64,000 bases of DNA from Herpetosiphon llansteffanensis (GCF_003205875.1 NZ_PUBZ01000086.1:1-64000), one strand, 5' to 3'. Positions 36,053 to 45,806 are shown, counted from the stretch's first letter. Translations and numbers: made by a program. The notes: generated by a model from the letters alone, not told the origin.

Positions 36053-37672
36053 GTGAATTTTCAAATAGCTGATTTTACGCGGCTCATCCCTGAGTTCTTG
36101 ATCCTGGCGATTGCAGCCTTGGTGTTGCTTGGCGATGTTCTAACGCGCTGGTCGAAGGGCAAGGAAGCCTTAGCCGAACGCACGGGCGAAGCGATTGCCA
36201 TGACCTTAATGGGCTTGGGTTTAGCTTTCGTGATGGTCTTGATCCAAGGTGGCTTCTTCAATTGGGTGCAGATTGGCGATTGGAAATTCTACAATTTCAG
36301 TATTTTCCAAAATCTGCGCACCAGCGGCCTCGATGGCAGTATTCTGGGCGGGGCGTTTGTGGTCGATCCACTGACCCACATTGGGCGCTTGATCTTTATC
36401 GGCGCAGCGTTTGTGACGGTGGTTTTGACTGGCAAAGCGCGACCTTCGAATAACCCAGCCGAGTTCTATGCCTTGATCTTGTTTGCAACCCTGGGCATGA
36501 TTTTCATGACCGCTGGCGGCGAATTGATCATGATTTACCTTGGCGTTGAGTTGACCAGTATTCCGCTGTATGTGTTGGCTGGTTACTTTCGCCGCGACCC
36601 TGTTAGCACCGAAGCTGGGGCCAAATACTATATCTTCGGCGCGCTTTCATCGGCAATCTTGCTGTTTGGTATGAGCTTGCTCTTGGGCTTGACCTTGATG
36701 AATGGTCAGACCATGAACGCTACTCCAACCAGTTTGAGCTCGGTGAAAACTGCAATTGAGTTGGCATTTGCTAACCCTGAAGGCCCAAGCCAAGGCGTTG
36801 CGATTCTGGGGCTGTTGTTTATTCTTGCAGGGATGGCCTACAAGGTTGCAATTGTGCCGTTCCACGCTTGGTCGCCAGACGTGTACCAAGGCGCGCCAAC
36901 CTCGATGACCGCCTTTATCTCGACCGCTTCAAAAACGGCTGGCTTCTTCTTGATCTATCGCGTGCTGGTAACCGGCTTCGATGCGCCAAGCATTATGGGT
37001 ACGGCAGCGATTGGTACACCCACCAGCTTTGGCGGTTGGACAAGTTTGGTTGCAATTCTGGCATCGGTTACGATGTTGGTTGGTAACTTGGCAGCTTTGC
37101 CGCAAACCAATGCCAAGCGCATGTTGGCCTATTCATCAATTGCCCAAGCTGGCTTCTTGATGTTGGGCTTGGTTGGTACGCAACGCGATAGTAGCATCTC
37201 GCTCTTGATGTACTTGATTGCCTATACCGTCACCAACTTGGTAGCCTTCGGGATCTTGGCCTTGGTCGAAGATAACGTTGGCGGCACCGACTTTAGCAAT
37301 TTGAATGGCTTGGGTCGGCGTTCACCTGGGCTGGCCTTGCTCTTGACGGTTGCAATCTTGTCGTTGGCAGGGATTCCACCGCTCTCAGGCTTCTTCGTGA
37401 AGTTCTACGTCTTTATTGCCGCTTGGCAAGAAGGCGCAAAGTGGTTGGTCATCTTCGCGGTGAGCAACACCGTCATCAGCTTGTACTACTACTTGCGCTT
37501 CCTCAAGGCGGTTTATTTCGCGCCTGCGGAAACCGAAGAACCAATCAAGGTTGGTTTTGGGCCTGGCATTGTTATGACTGCCCTGACCTTGTTGATCTTT
37601 GGTTTGGGGATTGTGCCAACGTGGTTGTACGGCGTGCTTGAACAAGCAACGATTCGGATCGGTGCGCGCTAA
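36053..37672 (+). CDS. nuoN: NADH-quinone oxidoreductase subunit N
   Basis: The antiporter-like subunit nearest the NuoK end. The 539-residue protein has 14 helices with ELIMIYLGVELTSIPLYVLAGY (split), AYKVAIVPFHAWSPDVYQGAPT (split) and MLAYSSIAQAGFLMLGL. The start is GTG with GGGAGG upstream. It is the last gene of the operon; nuoE, nuoF and nuoG are not in the window. Confidence 0.97.
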   Translation: MNFQIADFTRLIPEFLILAIAALVLLGDVLTRWSKGKEALAERTGEAIAMTLMGLGLAFVMVLIQGGFFNWVQIGDWKFYNFSIFQNLRTSGLDGSILGGAFVVDPLTHIGRLIFIGAAFVTVVLTGKARPSNNPAEFYALILFATLGMIFMTAGGELIMIYLGVELTSIPLYVLAGYFRRDPVSTEAGAKYYIFGALSSAILLFGMSLLLGLTLMNGQTMNATPTSLSSVKTAIELAFANPEGPSQGVAILGLLFILAGMAYKVAIVPFHAWSPDVYQGAPTSMTAFISTASKTAGFFLIYRVLVTGFDAPSIMGTAAIGTPTSFGGWTSLVAILASVTMLVGNLAALPQTNAKRMLAYSSIAQAGFLMLGLVGTQRDSSISLLMYLIAYTVTNLVAFGILALVEDNVGGTDFSNLNGLGRRSPGLALLLTVAILSLAGIPPLSGFFVKFYVFIAAWQEGAKWLVIFAVSNTVISLYYYLRFLKAVYFAPAETEEPIKVGFGPGIVMTALTLLIFGLGIVPTWLYGVLEQATIRIGAR

Positions 37673-37687
37673 AAGCGTAGCCTAGCT

Positions 37688-37732
37688 GCAAAATCGCTCG
37701 CTCGCCTTGTGCGGAGCGGGCGATTGCTTTTT
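37688..37732 (+). terminator. Terminator of the complex I operon
   Basis: GCAAAATCGCTCGCTC (37688-37703) pairs with GAGCGGGCGATTGC (37714-37727), with one wobble and a two-base bulge, followed by five T. Confidence 0.85.
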
Positions 37733-37863
37733 AAGGGAAACATAGGCCTGCATCCAAGCGTCACTTGTGAAAGAATATTGAGTATGAGAGAGCATTTGAT
37801 TCATAAACTCTTGCTATGGTGTGCTAAGATAAATCGGCGTGGTGCAAGCAATAAGAGGCGATC

Positions 37864-39783
37864 ATGACAGACTTAACCAACACAACCTTAGGCAAATATA
37901 CTCTCGGCCAACCCTTGGGGGCTGGTGGCATGGGTGCAGTCTATCGCTCCATCCATCCACAGCTTGGGCGTGCTGTAGCGATTAAAATTATCTTAGGTAA
38001 TGCGACTGAAGATGCCCGCCAACGCTTTTTGCGCGAGGCCCAAGTGGCAGTGCAGCTATCGCACTCCAATATTGTGCGCGTGTTTGATGTTGATGAAGAT
38101 AAAGGCATGCCCTTTATTGTGATGGAACTCATCGAAGGCCCGAGCCTCGGCGATGAGTTGCGTCAAGGTCGTATGCCCTTAGAAAAAGTTTTGAAAATTA
38201 CCACCGAATTAGCCGATGCCTTGGAATATGCGCATAGCCAAGGGATTTTGCACCGCGATATTAAACCAGCGAATGTTTTAATTCGACCCAATGGCAGCGC
38301 CGTTTTGGTTGATTTGGGTTTGGCGCGCTTAGCCAATAGCGAATCGCAAGAGCATCAATTGACCCAAAGTGGCATGATTATTGGCACGCTGTCGTATATG
38401 GCTCCTGAGCAAATTCAAGCTCAGCAGCTTGATGCGCGCACCGATATTTATGCTTTGGGTGTGTTGCTGTTCCAAATGGTGACTGGGCGTTTGCCATTTG
38501 AAGGCGATACGCCGCAAATTATGTTTGGTCATGTCTATACGCAGCCACCATCGCCAAGCACCACTGGCGCGTTTTTGCCCCCAGCCCTTGATAACTTAAT
38601 TATGGCAATGATGGCCAAAGCGCCGCAACAACGTCCGCCAAGCATGGCCGAAGTGGCGCGGGTTTTGCGCTCGATTATGCACAATGCAGCGACTCCTGGC
38701 GGCTATGCCAATCCTGCTGGCCCAGCGGTGGTACGCCCGCAACAGCCAATGCCAGCCAATTATGCTTCGTATCCGGGCCAAGCAAATTATAATGCTGGCC
38801 ATCCGAGCCAACCAAGCTATGGAAACTACAGCAATCAGCCAAGCCAAGGCTCAGCGCATCCGAGCCAGCCAAGTTATGGCGGCATGCCACCAACTGGCAA
38901 CCTGCACACTCAGCCACAACATGGCTCAATACCGCCAGCGAACCCAGTGCTGATTAGCCAGCCAGCCAAACGGGGTATCTCGCCATGGTTTTGGTTGGCC
39001 TTGTTATCGGTCTTTATCATTGGCGGCTTGGGCATCTACACGATCAATTCAGCGTTTAAAAAGCAGTCGCCCAGAAATCCAGGAGTTGTTGCCCAAATTC
39101 CTAATGTGACAGTTGCAGCGCCTGAACCAAATCCTAGGGGTAATAAGGGACCGACAATAACGCCATACAAGAAGCCTGAACCAACCGTTAAACCGGCACC
39201 TGATCCTGCCAATCAGTTCACTATTTCCAATGTTGGCAAGCGCGAAGCTGGCTCAACGACCTTGATCTATGGCATGGTTACCAACAATACTGATATAGGC
39301 AAAAGTGCGGTTAAAATCGAAGCGACCTTTTTGGCTAATGATAAAGAGGTAGAGTTCGAGACGGGCTACTCGGTTTTGGGCGTGCTTGGGCCAGGTGAAC
39401 GTGCTCCATGGATTCTGGTTTTGAATGATGCTCCAGAATATCAAACCGTTAACTATGAGATTTTTGGCATGGATAATAGCTATGCTAGCCCGATAGATTA
39501 TCGTGATTTGCGGGTCGATGATGTGGAAATTAAGCCCGATGGTCTGTTTTATGAAGCCACTGGCAAGATTACCAATACTGGTAAAAAGCGCACCAAAACC
39601 TTGATGATTTATCTTGTGACCTACAACGATAAAGATGAAATTCTTGGGGTAGATACCATAATGCCTGGCAATAGTAGCTTATCGCCAGATGCAACCGCAC
39701 GCTTTGAAGCCAGTGTTCTGTTTAGCCCAGAGAAATATAAAATTGCTCGCCACGAGACCTTTGTTCGAGGATTAACTGAATGA
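37864..39783 (+). CDS. Membrane Ser/Thr protein kinase with external FxLYD-like domains
   Basis: A PknB-type eukaryote-like kinase. Residues 10-275 are the kinase domain: GAGGMGAVY loop, K41, HRDIKPANVL with D133, and DLG (151-153) in place of DFG, a common variant. Residues about 280-380 are a Tyr/Gln/Ser/Pro-rich linker, about 374-395 a membrane helix, and about 440-639 an external part resembling two FxLYD-type beta domains (VTNNTDIGKSAVKIEATF; GKITNTGKKRTKTLMIYLVT). It is not a PASTA kinase, so its ligand is unknown. Its stop overlaps the ATG of the next lipoprotein gene. Confidence 0.94.
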   Translation: MTDLTNTTLGKYTLGQPLGAGGMGAVYRSIHPQLGRAVAIKIILGNATEDARQRFLREAQVAVQLSHSNIVRVFDVDEDKGMPFIVMELIEGPSLGDELRQGRMPLEKVLKITTELADALEYAHSQGILHRDIKPANVLIRPNGSAVLVDLGLARLANSESQEHQLTQSGMIIGTLSYMAPEQIQAQQLDARTDIYALGVLLFQMVTGRLPFEGDTPQIMFGHVYTQPPSPSTTGAFLPPALDNLIMAMMAKAPQQRPPSMAEVARVLRSIMHNAATPGGYANPAGPAVVRPQQPMPANYASYPGQANYNAGHPSQPSYGNYSNQPSQGSAHPSQPSYGGMPPTGNLHTQPQHGSIPPANPVLISQPAKRGISPWFWLALLSVFIIGGLGIYTINSAFKKQSPRNPGVVAQIPNVTVAAPEPNPRGNKGPTITPYKKPEPTVKPAPDPANQFTISNVGKREAGSTTLIYGMVTNNTDIGKSAVKIEATFLANDKEVEFETGYSVLGVLGPGERAPWILVLNDAPEYQTVNYEIFGMDNSYASPIDYRDLRVDDVEIKPDGLFYEATGKITNTGKKRTKTLMIYLVTYNDKDEILGVDTIMPGNSSLSPDATARFEASVLFSPEKYKIARHETFVRGLTE

Positions 39784-40250
39784 AACGTGTATGGTTTGGT
39801 TTGATCTTGCTCTTTTTGGTAAGCTGTGGCGGAGCTACGCCAACCAGCGTGCCTGCCACAGCCACAACTGCCGCCACCGAAACCACCGCAGCCAGCCCTG
39901 AAGTGCTGCTGACCTTTGCCCAAACCGGTGGTATCGCTGGCATCAACGAAACTCTGACTGTTTGGAGTGATGGCAAGTTGGAGCTAGCCAGCGTTAGCGC
40001 CTCAAGCACGTTGCGCGTCGGCGATGCCACACCCGCCCAATTGAGTTCAATTCAGGCACTATTGAATGATCCTGAGTTTGCCAGCCTTGCCACCAGTTAT
40101 GGCGATTTGGGCAGTTGCTGCGATATGTTTAGCTATACGCTGACCACAGGCAATACATCGATCGCCACGATTGATGGCGCTGAATATCCAGAAATTTTGG
40201 CGAATTTGTTTGGTGAATTGCAAACTCTCAAGCAATCGATTCCGCAATAA
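39780..40250 (+). CDS. Small secreted lipoprotein coupled to the kinase gene
   Basis: The 156-residue product begins with a lipoprotein signal (MKRVWFGLILLFLVSC, Cys 16 being the lipid site) and a Thr/Ala-rich linker of about 30 residues. The mature domain (about 42-156) has a vicinal Cys pair, GSCCDMFSYTL, that may form a disulfide or bind metal. No family was recognised. ATGA overlap with the kinase stop implies translational coupling and a shared role, perhaps as its external ligand or sensor part. Confidence 0.85.
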   Translation: MKRVWFGLILLFLVSCGGATPTSVPATATTAATETTAASPEVLLTFAQTGGIAGINETLTVWSDGKLELASVSASSTLRVGDATPAQLSSIQALLNDPEFASLATSYGDLGSCCDMFSYTLTTGNTSIATIDGAEYPEILANLFGELQTLKQSIPQ

Positions 40251-40270
40251 GTGCTGATTCCCTCACCCCC

Positions 40271-40700
40271 GACCCCCTCTCCCACGAAAACGCGGGCGAG
40301 GGGGAGCCGACCATGGTTTTGCATCCCATGGCGGTAAAAGCACAGGATTAAAGCCCCTCGCCCGCGCCACGGGAGAGGGGTTGGGGGTGAGGGGATCTTA
40401 ACCCTACCCTTGTAATCCAACCCCCTTTCCCACGAAAACGCGGGCGAGGGGGAGCCGACCATGGTTTTGCCTCCCATGGCGGTAAAAGCACAGGATTAAA
40501 GCCCCTCGCCCGCGCCACGGGAGAGGGGTTGGGGGAGAGGGGATCTTAACCCTACACTTGTAATCCGACCCCCTCTCCCACGAAAACGCGGGCGAGGGGA
40601 GCCGACCATGGTTTTGCCTCCCATGGCGGTAAAAGCACAGGATTAAAGCCCCTCGCCCGCGCCACGGGAGAGGGGTTGGGGGAGAGGGGATCTTAACCCT
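40271..40700. repeat. Three tandem copies of a 148-bp palindromic element
   Basis: Copies begin at 40271, 40419 and 40567, exactly 148 bases apart, and are nearly identical; the third has one G fewer in its left core and loses similarity after about 40700. Each unit has a left arm (ccccctctcccacgaaaacg then cgggcgaggg) and a right arm (cccctcgcccgcg, cgggagaggggttggggg) that are rough reverse complements around an accatggtt/ccatggcgg centre. A diverged inverted copy lies at 10-148. No coding function is seen. Confidence 0.9.
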
Positions 40701-40720
40701 TGCAAGGGGGTTGGTGAATC

Positions 40721-43156
40721 CTACCAACTCACGTTAATAGTACCCGTGGCCTTGGTTAGGCGCACTTCGAAATAGCGGCTTGGGCCAAGCGTGCGCTCAT
40801 GGCCGAACGAGGCTAGGCCATTAATCGTCAGCTTGACGCTTGCAGGCGCATCGTTGGGCAAGAATAATTGCAAGGTCGTTTCTTGACCGCTGCCAGTAAA
40901 ATCGAGCTGAAATCCATTGGTTTGGCGTTGCCAGCGATAGCTTACATAACCTTGCGAGGCTGCATAGCGGGCCGTAACCTGCGCTTGCTGCACTTCTGGA
41001 TCGCTGATCCAACGTGGGCTAAGGATAGTGTGCTGATAGAGCGCTGCTTGATCGCTCACGCCCGCCGCGCCTTCGATGAGCGCTGCCAACATTGCGGTGC
41101 TGCCCCAACCATCGGTGGCCAGCGTCTGCGGGCCGGAAACGCCAGGGTTGCCAGCAGGGTAATACCATAAATAGCTGCCACCTTGGGCTTCGATCATTTG
41201 GGCATAACGGCGCAGAATATCAAAGCCATAGGCTGGCTGACCCCAGCGAAAGGTTCCCCGCGCCAACTCGCCGCCAACCAACGGCATCCGCCCACCATTG
41301 ACATACTCGCCTGGTTGGTTGCCCCAGCCCGGGGTTGTGCCAAAACGTTCTGCAGGAAATGGCGGATCGATGCTGAACCACTCCGAGGAAAGATTGCTTG
41401 AATCGGCAACCCGCCGTTGATAATATTCGTCGATAATCGCCAAGGCGCGGTTGGCTTCCATGCCATAGCGGTTGAGCGCATACGAGTTGGAGAGCGAAAG
41501 TTGGCGCGCCTCGTCAACCTCAGGAATATCAAAGGGCTGCTCTAAAACATTGTGAATGTAGAATTTGCCGTTCCATGCAACTTGATTAAGCTGCTTGGTC
41601 AGTTGTTGCGAGCGCATGAGCCACGCGTTGGCTTGCTCGAAATTGGCTTGAGTTACTTCGAGTTTGCCAAGCAACGCCAGCGCATGGGCCATACCGGTAT
41701 TATCGCCATGCATAATCCCAAAGCGGGTTTTTGCATCGATCCAATGGCGCGGTGAGCTTTTGCCATCGGGGGCAATCGTCGGCCCGCCATATTCAAAATC
41801 CCAAGTATCAATCGTATACGGGCGGCGAATCAGTTGCAGGTCGGGATTCCAGCGTAGTGGATCGCTGAGGCTGTAGTTGATGCCGCGCTGCATGGCTGGC
41901 TTTTGCTCAAGCATCCAACTGGTGTCGCCATTTGCTTGCCAAGCCTGATACACACCTTGCACAAACAGATATTCTAAATCGGCCTCAACTTCGATGCGAC
42001 CTTGGACTGGCTCGCCATTGACCATCGCAAAATAATCATCAAACGCGCCATTGGCTTTTTGTTCACGCCGAAAATAATCAAGCGTGCTGGTCATATCGTG
42101 CTCAAAATAGCGATAGCCCAAGCCTTGATGCACATGGTCACGCAACCAAATCAGGTAGCTGTCGGGCGAGCGATAGCCGCGAATCGGATAGCCCTTGTAT
42201 TCGTAGCTCGAAACATCGTTGCGCAGAAATTCTTCGACTTTGCTGGGCATGGTGTCGTAGGCCGCAACCCCAGTTTGAATGCTGGTGCTGGCGGTAAGTT
42301 GATAGATGCTGCTGTTGATTGCCGCTACGTTGCCTTCAATCAGCAACACGGCATAATGCTGGCCCAAGGCTCCTTGCGCTTGCAATTTGAGGCTTTGGCT
42401 TTGGCCAGTGAGGGTCAAGCTTTGGCTGGTTTCAAGCTGCCCAGCGCTATCAAAAATACGTAGGCTAGCCGGGCCAACATAATCATTAGCATCGATTTGG
42501 ATTGTCAATTGCTCGAATGGTTTCAATGTTGCTTGTGGCCCGGTTAAGCTGGCGCGAATGGGGCTTGCTTGGCGCGTGCCATTCAAGAGCCAACTAGCTT
42601 GCCACTGCCCAAGCGGGCTAATTGATACATGCTGGCTGGCATGATCAAGCACGAAAAGTTGATGCTCGAAATATTGCATCGTGGCGATTTTGCCAGTTAA
42701 GGGGTTGGTTTCAGTGACGGTTTCGGTGATTGGGTTGCCAAAATATGCAGCGCCGCCATTGGCTTGCCAAACCCGCCGAAATGGCTCGCAGACCGAGCGA
42801 TGGGCGCTCTTAATCCACAAACATTGGTCGGTTGGCACATGCTGACGTTGGTTTTGCCATGTGCGGCGGCTAGCTTGAAACAGATCAAGCCCAAGTTTGG
42901 CGGGCACAACTTGGTTGTTGACCAAATGCAGGCGCTGGTGCTCAAAATATTGCACTAACTGCCCATCAAACCATATTGCCTCGCTGATCGGCTGACCAAT
43001 TAATGCTGCTCCGCCGTTATCCTGCCAATAGCGTTGAAACTCGGCCTGCACTTGGTAGCTCGTCGTTTGTGCGTGCGCACGCTTGACGTTTGGGCTTGGC
43101 ACGAGGCTCAATCCAATTAATAAACATCCCAACCAACAAAAAACTCGGCTCATCAT
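40721..43156 (-). CDS. Secreted glycoside-hydrolase-like protein with N-terminal LGFP-type repeats
   Basis: The 811-residue protein starts with a signal peptide (about 1-29, cut after AHA). Residues about 38-180 hold two repeats of the type F-x-x-Y/V-W-x-x-N-G-G-x-x-x-x-G-x-P-I, common in Chloroflexota and resembling LGFP wall-binding repeats. Residues about 205-295 form a beta domain, and about 320-690 resemble a six-hairpin glycosidase fold (YLIWLRDHVHQGLGY, WDFEYGG, IDAKTRFGIMHGDNTGMAHA split). The last 100 residues are a beta-sandwich. The substrate is unknown and no EC number is justified. It lies downstream of the acylase gene on the same strand. Confidence 0.85.
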   Translation of the reverse strand: MMSRVFCWLGCLLIGLSLVPSPNVKRAHAQTTSYQVQAEFQRYWQDNGGAALIGQPISEAIWFDGQLVQYFEHQRLHLVNNQVVPAKLGLDLFQASRRTWQNQRQHVPTDQCLWIKSAHRSVCEPFRRVWQANGGAAYFGNPITETVTETNPLTGKIATMQYFEHQLFVLDHASQHVSISPLGQWQASWLLNGTRQASPIRASLTGPQATLKPFEQLTIQIDANDYVGPASLRIFDSAGQLETSQSLTLTGQSQSLKLQAQGALGQHYAVLLIEGNVAAINSSIYQLTASTSIQTGVAAYDTMPSKVEEFLRNDVSSYEYKGYPIRGYRSPDSYLIWLRDHVHQGLGYRYFEHDMTSTLDYFRREQKANGAFDDYFAMVNGEPVQGRIEVEADLEYLFVQGVYQAWQANGDTSWMLEQKPAMQRGINYSLSDPLRWNPDLQLIRRPYTIDTWDFEYGGPTIAPDGKSSPRHWIDAKTRFGIMHGDNTGMAHALALLGKLEVTQANFEQANAWLMRSQQLTKQLNQVAWNGKFYIHNVLEQPFDIPEVDEARQLSLSNSYALNRYGMEANRALAIIDEYYQRRVADSSNLSSEWFSIDPPFPAERFGTTPGWGNQPGEYVNGGRMPLVGGELARGTFRWGQPAYGFDILRRYAQMIEAQGGSYLWYYPAGNPGVSGPQTLATDGWGSTAMLAALIEGAAGVSDQAALYQHTILSPRWISDPEVQQAQVTARYAASQGYVSYRWQRQTNGFQLDFTGSGQETTLQLFLPNDAPASVKLTINGLASFGHERTLGPSRYFEVRLTKATGTINVSW

Positions 43157-43176
43157 ACCTTCCGTAGCTTGATTGG

Positions 43177-43207
43177 CGGGCTACTGGGTGTTGCTGCCAG
43201 TAGCCCG
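43177..43207 (-). other. Hairpin between the acylase and glycosidase-like genes
   Basis: CGGGCTACTGG (43177-43187) pairs perfectly with CCAGTAGCCCG (43197-43207). Read leftward there is no T run after it, so it is at best a weak terminator and may be an RNA processing or stability element. Confidence 0.65.
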
Positions 43208-43217
43208 AATTAATGCT

Positions 43218-45680
43218 CTAAGGTTGTAATTGTAACATTTCCACTTCGCCACTGTTGACCGCCGAGCGACCATAAAGCATCGGAATGTACTCGACTTTCT
43301 GCCAGCGTTCAAGCAAATCGTCGTAGTGCGGCGAGAGAAAATGGCCTGCTTGGCCTGGCGCGTTGATCATGCGGCTGTTGGCAAAATCGCCCAAATCGAT
43401 AATATGGCGATAAATTGGCCCACGATCTTGATCAAACGGCGCATCATCGGCAATATGCCCAACATTGACGGTGCTGCCATCGCCTTGGCTCTCGATCACT
43501 TTGCTGAAAAAGCCGCGCAACGGCACAATCGCATCCAGTGGATTGTGCGGAAATAAGGCAAGGTGCAATCCGCCCCAGCGCCATTGATCCATCGGCGTAT
43601 TTTTCATGCGGAAACTCAAATCTTTGAGTGCCACATCGAGCGCTTGGGTCACCATCGCATTACAGTTTTCGGTTGTGCCAGTGGTTGTCACGTCGTCGCA
43701 CCAAGGGTTGTTGGGGTCTTGCAGCATAGCCGGAATTGCCAGATCGATCAGTTGGCGACGTTGGCCATAGCTTTCGAGCAAGGTTTCGCCCAATTCATCA
43801 CCAACAATTGGCACGGTTAAATAGAAGGCCCAAGCCTGAAAAATACTGGCCGCAGGTTGATCGCCAGCGGTGCTGTAGTTCCAGTTTTGCAGCATGGCGA
43901 TTGCTTGGCGTTGCTGATCAGTGGTTGGTTGCACCAACTTCAGCAACACAGGCAAAAATTCTTCTGCATAGCTCGAATGCACATCAGCCTGAATCGCTGC
44001 CATATCGTCCATGGTTAAGGTTGGTTTGGCTTCGATCATGCTAGTAATCCGTTCGGCGCGAAATGGCGTGGCCCACTCGTGGCTGAGAAAATACGGATAA
44101 CTATCGGCCACCACTTTGTTGTTGGCGGTCGCAATATAGCCTTGGGGCGGGTTGTAGCTTTGGGGCAAATCCTCAAACGGAATAAAACCAGTCCATTCGT
44201 AATCGCCCGACGCGCCATCTGCTGGCAACGTGCCATCGCCCTTGGCGCGAATTGGGATGTTGCCAGGTGCGATGTAGCCGATATTGCCATCGACATCAGC
44301 AAAAACAAAATTTTGCACTGGCGCAACATAACTGGCCAAGCCAGCCCGAAATTCTTGCCAATTTTGAGCTTTGTTAATCGCAATATACGCGTTGAGCGTG
44401 CTATCTGTCTCATCAAGCGCTGTCCAGCGGAAGGCCAAGGCCTCGCGTTGTGGTGCGTCGGGGTCATCGGCGTTATTGGCATTCAGCGCATCAGAAATCA
44501 ATGGCCCATGGCGACTGACCCGAATCGTGAGCGGCAAGAGGCCTTTATCTTTAACTCGAATTGTGTCACTGATGATCGTCAATGGCTCGTAATTGCCCTT
44601 GAACATGGCTTTCGTGCCAGATGGATCGAGGGTTTCGCGATACAGGTCTTGCACATCGGGGCCAGTATTGGTCACGCCCCAGGCGATGCGTTGGTTGTGG
44701 CCAACAATCACGCCTGGTAAGCCGGGAATTGTCGCGCCAACTGAGTGCAAATCGCCGCCTTCAAGCTCGGCCATATACCAAATTGAGGGTGTGCGAAAGC
44801 TCAAATGCGGGTCGTCGGCTAATAATGGTTTGCCAGTGGTAGATTTGCTTGGGCCAATCACCCAATTGTTCGAGCCAACCCCAGCAATATTGCCGCCGCC
44901 AATGCCCAGCCCTTGCTCAACCCGCCGACTGAGCGCCAAGAGTTGTTGTGCTTGGCCGCCAACGGGGTTTGGCAAAATCAGCGGGCCGGTGCTTGGGTAA
45001 TGGGGCAAGAGGTCTTTGGTTTTTTCGCTGCCAAGTTTGGCCATCAATTCCATGGTCATTAATTCGGTCGAATAATTACCGCCCAAATCCCACGACATCA
45101 TCTTGGCCCAACCCAGCACATCAGCGCCAACCCATGGCTCTGGTTCGACTCCAATCAGGGTAAATTCTGGCGAAAGCTGGCTGCCGCTATGCTCAGCCAA
45201 AAAGCCGTTGATCCCGCTGACATAGCTATCAATCACTGCTTTGGCGGTTGGATCGAGGTTGGCGTAGGCGCTTTCGGCGGCGCGATATACGCCGAGGGTG
45301 CGTAAAAAGCGGTCGGTTTCAACCGTGGTTTCGCCCAAGGCTTCCGAAAGTGTGCCGCGAGCAATCCGACGTTGAAACTCCATCTGCCAGAGGCGATCTT
45401 GGGCGTGCACATAGCCCAAGGCCATCAGGGCATCGGATTCAGTTTTGGCATAAATATGCGGCACGCCGTTGCTATCGCGCAGCACATCGACTGGCGCACT
45501 CAAGCCAGCGAGGGTTAATGTGCCTTCGGTAGTTGGCAACGAACGGCGCAAATAGAGATAGCCACCGCCACTGGCCAATAGAATGATGAGCACAACAATT
45601 AACAAAAAGCGCGAAAAGAGAATTAACCAACGCTGAAAGGGTGGACGATCGCGTAATGAGCGTTTGGCTGGTGCTGCCAC
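43218..45680 (-). CDS. Penicillin acylase family Ntn-hydrolase
   Basis: An amidase that cleaves itself into two chains, acting on acyl amides such as beta-lactams or acyl-homoserine lactones. From GTG at 45680 (AAAGGAG seven bases upstream) it has 820 residues. A membrane anchor lies at about 18-40. The alpha chain shows DSNGVPHIYAKT and GYVHAQDRLWQMEFQRR. The predicted autoprocessing site is the Gly-Ser of GVGSNNWVIGPSKS, the Ser becoming the catalytic N terminus of the beta chain. The conserved beta-chain features PLLADDPHL and VIVGHNQRIAWGVTNTGPDVQD (split) are present. The natural substrate is not evident. Confidence 0.94.
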   Translation of the reverse strand: MAAPAKRSLRDRPPFQRWLILFSRFLLIVVLIILLASGGGYLYLRRSLPTTEGTLTLAGLSAPVDVLRDSNGVPHIYAKTESDALMALGYVHAQDRLWQMEFQRRIARGTLSEALGETTVETDRFLRTLGVYRAAESAYANLDPTAKAVIDSYVSGINGFLAEHSGSQLSPEFTLIGVEPEPWVGADVLGWAKMMSWDLGGNYSTELMTMELMAKLGSEKTKDLLPHYPSTGPLILPNPVGGQAQQLLALSRRVEQGLGIGGGNIAGVGSNNWVIGPSKSTTGKPLLADDPHLSFRTPSIWYMAELEGGDLHSVGATIPGLPGVIVGHNQRIAWGVTNTGPDVQDLYRETLDPSGTKAMFKGNYEPLTIISDTIRVKDKGLLPLTIRVSRHGPLISDALNANNADDPDAPQREALAFRWTALDETDSTLNAYIAINKAQNWQEFRAGLASYVAPVQNFVFADVDGNIGYIAPGNIPIRAKGDGTLPADGASGDYEWTGFIPFEDLPQSYNPPQGYIATANNKVVADSYPYFLSHEWATPFRAERITSMIEAKPTLTMDDMAAIQADVHSSYAEEFLPVLLKLVQPTTDQQRQAIAMLQNWNYSTAGDQPAASIFQAWAFYLTVPIVGDELGETLLESYGQRRQLIDLAIPAMLQDPNNPWCDDVTTTGTTENCNAMVTQALDVALKDLSFRMKNTPMDQWRWGGLHLALFPHNPLDAIVPLRGFFSKVIESQGDGSTVNVGHIADDAPFDQDRGPIYRHIIDLGDFANSRMINAPGQAGHFLSPHYDDLLERWQKVEYIPMLYGRSAVNSGEVEMLQLQP

Positions 45681-45806
45681 GAGCTGACTCCTTTGTCCAA
45701 GCTGAAACCTTTTACGATAATCCTGCGTCTTACTGCCACGCAAGTTCGTCAGATAGATTGAAATAGTATAAAATTAAACAGTTCGTGTGTGTTTAGGAGC
45801 GATAGA

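Noticed and set aside
40271-40700. CRISPR array
   Set aside because: Only three units of 148 bases, contiguous, with no short direct repeats separated by unique spacers and no cas genes nearby.
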